A stretch of DNA of 64,000 bases from Robiginitomaculum sp. Lineage in GTDB: Bacteria; Pseudomonadota; Alphaproteobacteria; Caulobacterales; Maricaulaceae. A model generated the notes under the pieces. It was not told the DNA's origin and ran no database searches. It worked only from the letters and a program-made list of their open reading frames with translations. Location of the stretch: NCBI GenBank assembly GCA_030949705.1, contig JAUZSF010000022.1:124001-188000 (forward strand). The letters run 5' to 3'. This document shows positions 27,143 to 34,745 of this stretch, in pieces. Position 1 is the first letter of the stretch; every line of letters starts with the position of its first letter. A program made the position numbers and the translations under genes.

Positions 27143-27946
27143 ATGAGCACTTTCGCACCCCCCCGCCCCCGTTCCGTCCTAGCCATTACCGGCAAGGATG
27201 CCCGTGATTTCCTGCAAGGTCTGATCACCAATGATATAACGCGCCTTGATAAAGAAGACCTGATTTACGCGGCGCTGCTTAGCCCGCAAGGCAAAGTCCT
27301 GCACACCTTTTTCATCAGCAATCGCAATGGCGGCGGCTATTGGCTGGATGCCCATGCCGACACCGCAAGCGATCTGATGCGCCGTCTGCGCATGTTTCGC
27401 CTGCGCGCGCATGTCGATATAGAGGATCAAAGCGCGGCCCTTATGATCGCCCTTGGCGATGAAAGTATTGGTTTTGCTGATCCGCGGTCGCCCCATCTTG
27501 GCCATCGGGTCATCCTTCCCAAAGGTGATCTGCCCCCCACCGCGCCCGATTATGAGGCTGACCGCATCGCCGCCTGTGTGCCCGACCAGGGTTCCGATTT
27601 TGGCATGGAGGAAGTCTTCGCATCCGATATCAATATGGATTTGCAAAACGGCGTCGCCTTTCGCAAGGGCTGTTATGTCGGTCAGGAAGTGGTCAGCCGC
27701 ATGAAACGGCGCGGCACCATTCGCAAACGCATGGCGCTGGCCCGTTTTGATGGCCCGGCCCCGGCCAATGGCACCATCATCATGGCCGGAGAAGCCCGCC
27801 TTGGCGATGTACGCTCCGCGGCAGGGGTTGAACAGGCACTGGCCCTGGTGCGCACCGACCGGCTGGAAAAAGCGCTGGCAGCTTGCACCCTGATTACCGC
27901 CAATGGCACCCCCGTAACCATCACCCTACCGGAACAGACATCATGA
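27143..27946 (+). CDS. ygfZ: YgfZ/GcvT-family folate-binding protein
   Basis: A 267-residue tetrahydrofolate-binding protein that supports iron-sulfur enzymes such as MiaB. The diagnostic K-G-C-Y-V-G-Q-E is at residues 175-182, preceded by D-I-N-M-D-L-Q-N-G-V-A-F-R. The N-terminus R-D-F-L-Q-G-L-I-T-N-D is also typical. It overlaps the next gene by four bases (ATGA). The link with the suf operon 25 kb away is functional only. Confidence 0.93.
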   Translation: MSTFAPPRPRSVLAITGKDARDFLQGLITNDITRLDKEDLIYAALLSPQGKVLHTFFISNRNGGGYWLDAHADTASDLMRRLRMFRLRAHVDIEDQSAALMIALGDESIGFADPRSPHLGHRVILPKGDLPPTAPDYEADRIAACVPDQGSDFGMEEVFASDINMDLQNGVAFRKGCYVGQEVVSRMKRRGTIRKRMALARFDGPAPANGTIIMAGEARLGDVRSAAGVEQALALVRTDRLEKALAACTLITANGTPVTITLPEQTS

Positions 27947-28521
27947 CCCTGCCCCGCTGCACATGGGTGCCACCGAACGATCCGCTTTATTGCGATTATC
28001 ACGATACAGAATGGGGCGTGCCCGAATATGATGCTCGTGCGCTTTGGGAAAAGCTGGTGCTGGATGGCATGCAGGCCGGCCTGTCATGGATTACCATTTT
28101 GCGTAAACGGGACAGCATTCGCGAGGCCTTTGACGGCTTTGATCCGGTCAAAGTCGCCGCCTATGATGATGCTGATATGGAACGCCTGCTTGGCAATCCT
28201 GGCATCATCCGCAGCCGCCTGAAATGCAAGGCCGCCATAGATGGTGCCCGGATTTACCTGGATATGGCGGAAAACGGCGAAGATTTTGCCACCTATATGT
28301 GGAACTTTGTCGACGGCAAGCCGATCCAGAATACCTGGAGTAGTATCAGCGACGTGCCCGCCAAGACCGAATTGTCAGAAACCATCGCCAGGGATCTGAA
28401 AAAACGCGGCTTTAAATTCTGCGGACCCGTGATCGTCTATGCCTTCTGCCAAGCGGTCGGCATGGTCAATGACCACACGACCGACTGCCATTGCTATGAA
28501 AGCGTCAAGGCGATGGGGTAA
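27943..28521 (+). CDS. tag: DNA-3-methyladenine glycosylase I
   Basis: A 192-residue base-excision repair enzyme removing 3-methyladenine. Family landmarks: R-C-T-W-V at the start, Y-H-D-T-E-W-G-V-P, W-I-T-I-L-R-K-R, and the C-terminal N-D-H-T-T-D-C-H-C zinc region. One small difference is D-S-I-R-E-A-F where F-R-x-A-F is common. Translationally coupled to ygfZ through ATGA at 27943. Confidence 0.95.
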   Translation: MTLPRCTWVPPNDPLYCDYHDTEWGVPEYDARALWEKLVLDGMQAGLSWITILRKRDSIREAFDGFDPVKVAAYDDADMERLLGNPGIIRSRLKCKAAIDGARIYLDMAENGEDFATYMWNFVDGKPIQNTWSSISDVPAKTELSETIARDLKKRGFKFCGPVIVYAFCQAVGMVNDHTTDCHCYESVKAMG

Positions 28522-28616
28522 CTCCTGCTCGGAAATCGTTTTATAAAACAGTATATTACATCAATTCCACTAATGCCCCATTTATGTTAAACTATCCAAT
28601 GATTTGGGAGGGGCAT

Positions 28617-30113
28617 ATGCGGACACGATTTTACTCAATACTTTCGTTGATTGCTGCTATTGTGTATTTGGCAGCACCCGCGGCAAGTCAGGACTATAGT
28701 CCGTATCATCCCTCGGTAGATGCCGAACGGTGTTCGGCATTACGCATTGAACTGGCAAATACAGAACGCAAACTGTTACAGATTGATCCGCAATACAAAC
28801 GCGGGCAAACTTTGCAGGCATTAACTGACACGCTCAATGGTTCGATTGCCGCCCTTGAAGGCATGAAAGGTGATGCCGACAAAGTTAAAGGCGAACTTGA
28901 AAAAATTACCAAATATTTAAAAGGGCAGCACGAAGGATTTGAGGATGCTGTTAAACAGGCCTTAGAAGCCAGCGGTGCCCTTGCAGATAAGTCCGAAGCG
29001 GTGGTCAACCATCTTAAACAGGCCAGTAAATTTCTGGATATTGCCCTGGCTGCTGAGCGCGCACCTACAGCCGCAGACATGGCCAAAGCATTTGATGATT
29101 ATTATCAGGCAATCAAAGAGCCCCTTGGCCCCTATCTGAAAGCAATACCGGTAATTGGCGGGTTTATTGATGCTTATGGGGAAGCGGTGCATTCTGCCGC
29201 GGCGTCGATTGCCGATATAGAAAGCATTCGGCGCAAACAGGGTGACCTCATGCGGGAAATCGCTGGTAAGGATTATTATCACATCCCGACCAAGAAAGAA
29301 CGGGAATGGAATGCGCTGACCCAGAGAGCCGCCGCCATTAAAGCAGAATTGGCTGGGCTGGATTGTGACAAAGGTGCGCCAGAGCCTGAAGACACAGAAG
29401 GGCCAGACATTCCTCAAGAAATTATCGATTCTTGCCAGAAAAAAGCTGGTTTGCCTGATACTTATATGGATGAGTTACGCGCCCTTTATAGAAAAATTGC
29501 AATAGCCCGTTCAAACCTTACGATCCAAAAAAACAATCTGGATAGAAGCAACCGTCGCATCAAGGATGCGCAATTCAGCCTATCGTACAAGAAAAGCCGT
29601 CTGGAAAAAGCCAAAAACGGCATGAAAGGAAATTACAATTTCATCCAAAAAATGCTGGCAGCGATGAAAAGCAATCCCCAATACCAAAACATACCATTGC
29701 CCCAAGCCAACCCTACAAGACAGGAAAGCATTATTTATGAAGTGCAATATTTGCCAATGCTCAAGGGCACCAGAGTCTATGACTATATCAAAGAACACTT
29801 AAAGTTGGCCAAAACTGTGCGCGACCTTAACGCCGACGTACAGCGAAGTGACAAAAACCTTGAAGCGCTGAAACAAGAGCAGGCTTCTCTCAAGGCAGAT
29901 ATTGAAAAAAGAAGCGCTGACTTGAAAAAATTGCAAGCTTCGGAAGCTGAATACGATCGTAAAATCCAGGTCATGACCGATTGCATAGAAAAGCAAAGCT
30001 CCTCAGACGCAGACGCAGGAAAATTGCCGAAATGCAAAAAATACAACTCGATTCTTGGCGCACTCGAACGCGTCAGTGACGAAATCGAGGGCAAATGCAG
30101 TGGCGATCAATAG
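28617..30113 (+). CDS. Large secreted coiled-coil protein, unrecognised
   Basis: A 498-residue protein with signal peptide (Y-S-I-L-S-L-I-A-A-I-V-Y-L through A-A-S). Two long charged coiled-coil regions (about residues 25-130 and 285-465) flank a hydrophobic A-I-P-V-I-G-G-F-I-D-A-Y segment near 180 and a proline/acidic linker near 255 (P-E-P-E-D-T-E-G-P-D-I-P). Six cysteines occur, three of them in the last 50 residues. The central segment recalls amphipathic helices of toxin-like or phage tail proteins, but no family is recognised. A strong GGGAGGGG precedes the ATG. It converges with mdh, 25 bases away, and is not obviously in an operon. Confidence 0.65.
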   Translation: MRTRFYSILSLIAAIVYLAAPAASQDYSPYHPSVDAERCSALRIELANTERKLLQIDPQYKRGQTLQALTDTLNGSIAALEGMKGDADKVKGELEKITKYLKGQHEGFEDAVKQALEASGALADKSEAVVNHLKQASKFLDIALAAERAPTAADMAKAFDDYYQAIKEPLGPYLKAIPVIGGFIDAYGEAVHSAAASIADIESIRRKQGDLMREIAGKDYYHIPTKKEREWNALTQRAAAIKAELAGLDCDKGAPEPEDTEGPDIPQEIIDSCQKKAGLPDTYMDELRALYRKIAIARSNLTIQKNNLDRSNRRIKDAQFSLSYKKSRLEKAKNGMKGNYNFIQKMLAAMKSNPQYQNIPLPQANPTRQESIIYEVQYLPMLKGTRVYDYIKEHLKLAKTVRDLNADVQRSDKNLEALKQEQASLKADIEKRSADLKKLQASEAEYDRKIQVMTDCIEKQSSSDADAGKLPKCKKYNSILGALERVSDEIEGKCSGDQ

Positions 30114-30138
30114 CCAGACCCCAGGCAAACCGCTTTCT

Positions 30139-31137
<999 letters not shown>

Positions 31138-31238
31138 CTAGCGCGACCGCGCCGATGCTGCAATGCGACAAAGGCGCAAAGTGTCGTAAATTACACGCTT
31201 TGGCGTTTTAAAAGGCACCATAATACGGCCCTGGCCGG

Positions 31239-31389
31239 TTAAGGGGATAAATCTGGCTTATCCCCGCACATTCAAGGGGTAAAAAGGGATGAATGAGGGG
31301 CGATTCAAGGCCTGTTTTTTCGCATTTAAGGGTCATTAAGGGGTAAATGATGGATGATCCAAGGGTAAGCCTTGCCCCTCATTGACCCT
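31239..31389. repeat. AAGGG[GT] repeat block with hairpins
   Basis: AAGGGG or AAGGGT occurs at 31241, 31274, 31328, 31339 and 31361. GGGGATAA (31243-31250) and TTATCCCC (31258-31265) form a perfect eight-base stem. A longer imperfect stem pairs 31329-31346 with 31372-31389 (15 of 18 identical after reversal, two of the mismatches being G-U compatible). Confidence 0.65.
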
Positions 31390-31410
31390 CAAACGTGTTA
31401 TGCGGGGGAT

Positions 31411-31527
31411 TTCTCCCTCGCCCTGGGCAGAGGGCCGGGGTGAGGGGATGGTGAATTAACGTCAGGGTTCTGTCTTTAAGCCTATGACCCCTCACCTTAT
31501 TCCTCTCTCGCCCGGGAGAGGAAAGAG
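31411..31527. repeat. REPIN-like inverted REP pair
   Basis: Two related arms in opposite orientation (31411-31447 and 31487-31527). Each contains a small CCCTC/GAGGG or CCTCTC/GAGAGG hairpin next to a GGTGAGGGG tail. This matches the general layout of REP doublets mobilised by TnpA-REP (RAYT) proteins; no such gene is in the window. Confidence 0.65.
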
Positions 31528-31612
31528 ATCGTCTCTATGCCGGTGCCACAGGTTAGACATGGTGGATAGAAAAACCTTGTCCCACACCGGCGTGGGTGGA
31601 GTATTATTCTAG

Positions 31613-31694
31613 CCATCCTTCGAGGCTCACTTTTGGTTCACACCTTAGGATGAGGCGATCATCAAGTCCTCATCCTGAGCCTGTCTAAGGATGG
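31613..31694. repeat. Alphaproteobacterial-type intergenic palindrome
   Basis: Outer arms CCATCCTT...GGCTCA (31613-31629) and TGAGCC...AAGGATGG (31676-31694) enclose inner arms CTTAGGATGAGG (31644-31655) and CCTCATCCTGAG (31668-31679). Elements of this kind are frequent between genes in Caulobacterales and Sphingomonadales by my recollection. Confidence 0.7.
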
Positions 31695-31702
31695 ATGTCC
31701 CA

Positions 31703-31734
31703 AACAAAAAGGCCCCGGGCGCAAACCCGGAGCC
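31703..31734 (-). terminator. Rho-independent terminator of the dps-peroxiredoxin unit
   Basis: On the minus strand GGCTCCGGG and CCCGGGGCC form a stem (31711-31734) with one mismatch around a six-base loop, followed by TTTTTGTTT. It lies about 30 bases after the peroxiredoxin stop. Confidence 0.88.
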
Positions 31735-31762
31735 TTCTTATTGTAAATCCAATAAACGCGCC

Positions 31763-32290
31763 TTAGCGGTTTTTCAGATAGTTCAGCATGGTGCCCGCAT
31801 CGGACACTTCAAACGGGTCGGTGGGGCAATTGTCGGAAAAGCCTTCTTCAGCAAACAGCTTTTTCACTTCGCCGTCTTCGGCATAGAGCGAATAACGCCA
31901 GCTGCGATAGCCAAAGCCCAGATTGGATTTGTCGACCAACATGCCCATTTTACGGGTAAATTCGCCATTGCCATCGGGCAACAGGAAGACGTTTTCCGCC
32001 CCCAGATTTTTGCCCCATTGGTACATGGAGAAAGCATCATTGACGCTAAGGCAGATTACGGCATCCACGCCCTGAGCCCTGAACTCTTCAAAAGCGGCTT
32101 CATAGCCCGGCAGGTGCGTTGATGAACAGGTTGGTGTAAAGGCACCCGGCAGGGCAAACAGCACAACCTTTTTGCCTTTGAACAAGTCTGCGGTGGTAAC
32201 GTCTTTCCATTCGAACGGATTGTCACCGTCCAGGGCGTCATTGCGCACGCGGGTTTTAAAGACAACGTCGGGAAGTTGGTTATCGATCAT
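31763..32290 (-). CDS. Peroxiredoxin (Prx5-type)
   Basis: A 175-residue thiol peroxidase reducing hydrogen or organic peroxides. The peroxidatic Cys is in F-A-L-P-G-A-F-T-P-T-C-S-S-T-H-L-P-G-Y. D-A-V-I-C-L-S-V-N-D-A-F and Y-R-S-W-R-Y follow, as in Prx5 enzymes. Start 32290 follows AAAGGAGATCATC; longer frames are rejected. It lies 49 bases downstream of dps and ends at a terminator. With dps and the divergent oxyR, it forms an oxidative-stress group. Confidence 0.93.
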   Translation of the reverse strand: MIDNQLPDVVFKTRVRNDALDGDNPFEWKDVTTADLFKGKKVVLFALPGAFTPTCSSTHLPGYEAAFEEFRAQGVDAVICLSVNDAFSMYQWGKNLGAENVFLLPDGNGEFTRKMGMLVDKSNLGFGYRSWRYSLYAEDGEVKKLFAEEGFSDNCPTDPFEVSDAGTMLNYLKNR

Positions 32291-32339
32291 GATGATCTCC
32301 TTTGATTGATCAGGTAGATGGGTTGTTACAAGTCTTGTC

Positions 32340-32816
32340 TTAGTCTTCCAGTGTGGAACGCAGCATCCAGGCGGTCTTTTCATGGATATCCATGCGCCGT
32401 GTCAAGAGATCAGCACTGGGTTGATCATTGGCTTTTTCCACCACGTCAAAAATACTGCGGGCGCGGGCCGAAACGGCCTCGTGATCCGCAGCCAGCGCCG
32501 CCACCATTTGCATGGCATTTTCGCCGCCTTTGGCTTCGGACAATTTGGTCAGAGATGCAAATTCCCGATAGGAACCCGGTGCCGGTAGCCCCAGGGCACG
32601 AATACGCTCGGCAATTTCATCAACCGCCAGGGCCAGTTCAGCATATTGCGTTTCAAACATCAGGTGCAGGCTGTTAAACATCGGCCCTTTGACATTCCAG
32701 TGGAAGTTATGGGTTTTCAGATACAGGGTATAGGTGTCGGCCAGAAGACCGGCCAAGCCGTTGGCAATGGCGGTGCGATCCGCCTCGCTCATGCCGATAT
32801 TGATGGGGTTATTCAT
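32340..32816 (-). CDS. dps: Dps ferritin-like DNA-protection protein
   Basis: A 158-residue Dps that forms dodecamers storing iron and protecting DNA from peroxide. The ferroxidase motif T-H-N-F-H-W-N-V-K-G-P-M-F-N-S-L-H and the following F-E-T-Q-Y-A-E-L-A are intact. The start at 32816 has AAGGAGTGAG upstream. Divergent from oxyR with a 101-base AT-rich spacer, so OxyR control is likely. The N-terminus is short with few lysines, so direct DNA binding may be weak. Confidence 0.94.
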   Translation of the reverse strand: MNNPINIGMSEADRTAIANGLAGLLADTYTLYLKTHNFHWNVKGPMFNSLHLMFETQYAELALAVDEIAERIRALGLPAPGSYREFASLTKLSEAKGGENAMQMVAALAADHEAVSARARSIFDVVEKANDQPSADLLTRRMDIHEKTAWMLRSTLED

Positions 32817-32917
32817 TTTCTCACTCCTTTCCTGAAGCGTTACAGATAGTATATAGGGATTGCCAATAACTTTGTGAAACGATATATTTAAGTCTGTTTG
32901 ATTGGATATTTCGATTA
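32817..32917. promoter_or_regulatory. dps-oxyR divergent control region
   Basis: An AT-rich 101-base spacer with ATAG/ATAT/ATAA half-site-like elements near 32845-32890 and an ATTGCCAAT dyad near 32860. LysR regulators usually bind such divergent spacers. No exact OxyR consensus was established. Confidence 0.4.
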
Positions 32918-33814
32918 ATGAGTCTTTCCCTGCGTCAACTTCGTTATTTTGTCGCTCTGGCGGAAACCTTGCATTTTGGCAAGGCGGCAACGCGCTGTTT
33001 TGTGACCCAGTCCACCCTTTCTGCCGGTATCAAAGAGCTGGAAGAAAGCCTGGGCGCGCGTCTGGCCGAACGTACCAAGCGCCGAGTGGTTCTAACCCCC
33101 TTGGGGCAGGAAGTCGCCGTGCGCGCCAGGGCCTTATTGCGTGATGCCGAAGAGATCAAGGCCTTAACCGCCAGCTATCGCCAACCGCTGAGCGGCGCGC
33201 TGCGCTTTGGGGTCATTCCCACCATTGCGCCCTATTTGCTGCCCCGGGCGTTACCGGACATTCGCGCCGCACATCCTGATCTGGATCTGATCCTGATCGA
33301 GGATCAGACCGAGCGGTTATTGCAAAGTTTGCGCGAAGGGCGGCTGGACGTGGTACTCATGGCCCTGCCCTGGCCCAGTGATGAATTTACCAGTTTCACG
33401 CTGTTTGCGGACCCGTTTCAACTGGCCTGTCCCAAAGACCACCGACTGGCGAAATGCAAACAGGTCTGTTCGGATGACTTTGCCGATGAGCCGCTTTTGC
33501 TGCTCGCCGATGGGCATTGTCTGCGAGAACACGCTCTTAACGCCTGTTCATTCAAGGGACGTCGTGGTCAACGGGGTATGGAGGGAACCTCGCTGCTCAC
33601 GCTGGCGCAAATGGTGGCCGGTGGGCTTGGCATTACCCTTTTGCCGCAAATGGCCATTGATGCCGGTCTGGCCCGGCTCAGCAATCTGGCCCTGGTGCCG
33701 CTTGAGCCGAACAGTAATGCCCGCGACATTGGTCTTTTGTGGCGCAAAACCTCGGGCCGGGATGAAGAATTCAAGCAACTCGGCGCATTTTTTGACCCGG
33801 TATCCGCCACCTAG
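32918..33814 (+). CDS. oxyR: LysR-family hydrogen-peroxide sensor OxyR
   Basis: A 298-residue LysR regulator. The N-terminal helix-turn-helix is F-G-K-A-A-T-R-C-F-V-T-Q-S-T-L-S (about 20-35). In the sensor domain, G-H-C-L-R-E-H-A-L-N-A-C carries Cys201 and Cys210. They have the eight-residue spacing of the redox pair Cys199/Cys208 of E. coli OxyR and are embedded in the same G-H-C-L-R-x-x-A-L sequence, which supports true OxyR. It is divergent from dps and overlaps the convergent dehydrogenase gene by four bases. Confidence 0.93.
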   Translation: MSLSLRQLRYFVALAETLHFGKAATRCFVTQSTLSAGIKELEESLGARLAERTKRRVVLTPLGQEVAVRARALLRDAEEIKALTASYRQPLSGALRFGVIPTIAPYLLPRALPDIRAAHPDLDLILIEDQTERLLQSLREGRLDVVLMALPWPSDEFTSFTLFADPFQLACPKDHRLAKCKQVCSDDFADEPLLLLADGHCLREHALNACSFKGRRGQRGMEGTSLLTLAQMVAGGLGITLLPQMAIDAGLARLSNLALVPLEPNSNARDIGLLWRKTSGRDEEFKQLGAFFDPVSAT

Positions 33815-34671
33815 TCTTTTTCCAGCCGGGCAATCAGGCTGGAAGTATCCCAGCGTTTCCCGCCCATGGCCTGCACATCGGCATAGAACTGGTCTACCAG
33901 GGCAGCCACGGGAAGGCGCGCGCCGTTTTCGCGCGCTTCCTCCAGCGTGATGCGCAGGTCTTTACGCATCCAGTCCACCGCGAAGCCAAAATCAAATTCG
34001 CCCCGCAACATGGTTTGATAACGGTTCTCCATCTGCCAGCTTTGCGCCGCGCCCTTGGAAATGGCCTCGATCACCCGTTCACCATCCAGCCCGGCGCGTT
34101 TGGCAAAGTGCAGGCCTTCGGCCAGCCCCTCAACCACCCCGGCAATGCAGATCTGGTTGACCATTTTGGTCAATTGCCCGGCCCCCGCCTCGCCCATTAA
34201 CGTGATTGCCTTGGCATAAACGGCCATGACCGGTTCTGCCCGGGCAAAATCGACTTCGTGGCCGCCGCACATGATGGTGAGCTGCCCGGCTTCGGCCCCG
34301 GCCTGACCGCCGGACACCGGCGCATCCACAAAGCCCAACTGGCGCGCCTTTGCCGTTTTGGCCAGTTCGCGGGCCAGCGCCGCCGAGGCGGTAGTGTGAT
34401 CCACAAAGACCGCCCCGGCTTTCATGGCGGCAAAGGCCGGCGTGGCAATGGCGCGTACATCGGGGTCATCGCCCACACAGGCAAACACCAGATCACAATC
34501 CGCCACGGCGGCCTCAATGGTGTCTGCTGCCACGCCGCCATATTGCTCTGCCCAGTCCGTGGCCTTTTGCGCCGTGCGATTCCATACCCGCACTTCATGA
34601 TCGGCTTTTTTCAAAAATCCGGCCATGGGATAGCCCATCACCCCCAAACCAATGAACGCACATTTTGCCAT
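33811..34671 (-). CDS. 3-hydroxyisobutyrate dehydrogenase-family NAD(P)-dependent reductase
   Basis: A 286-residue beta-hydroxyacid dehydrogenase. It starts with the dinucleotide motif F-I-G-L-G-V-M-G-Y-P-M-A and has the substrate motif D-A-P-V-S-G-G-Q-A-G-A-E-A-G and the catalytic Lys in L-T-K-M-V-N-Q. Members oxidise 3-hydroxyisobutyrate or reduce tartronate/succinate semialdehydes; the exact substrate cannot be assigned. The ATG at 34671 follows AAGGAAA. It is divergent from the penicillin-acylase gene, 74 bases apart. Confidence 0.9.
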   Translation of the reverse strand: MAKCAFIGLGVMGYPMAGFLKKADHEVRVWNRTAQKATDWAEQYGGVAADTIEAAVADCDLVFACVGDDPDVRAIATPAFAAMKAGAVFVDHTTASAALARELAKTAKARQLGFVDAPVSGGQAGAEAGQLTIMCGGHEVDFARAEPVMAVYAKAITLMGEAGAGQLTKMVNQICIAGVVEGLAEGLHFAKRAGLDGERVIEAISKGAAQSWQMENRYQTMLRGEFDFGFAVDWMRKDLRITLEEARENGARLPVAALVDQFYADVQAMGGKRWDTSSLIARLEKD

Positions 34672-34745
34672 TTTCCTTGCCCTTCCTGCCGACTTTGCTA
34701 GCTTGGAGTAAATCGTATGCGTACACATAGGGACAAGTGCTGATT

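Noticed and set aside
31411-31527. A CRISPR array or leader in the repeat-rich spacer
   Set aside because: Repeats are few, inverted and irregularly spaced; there are no regular spacers and no cas genes.
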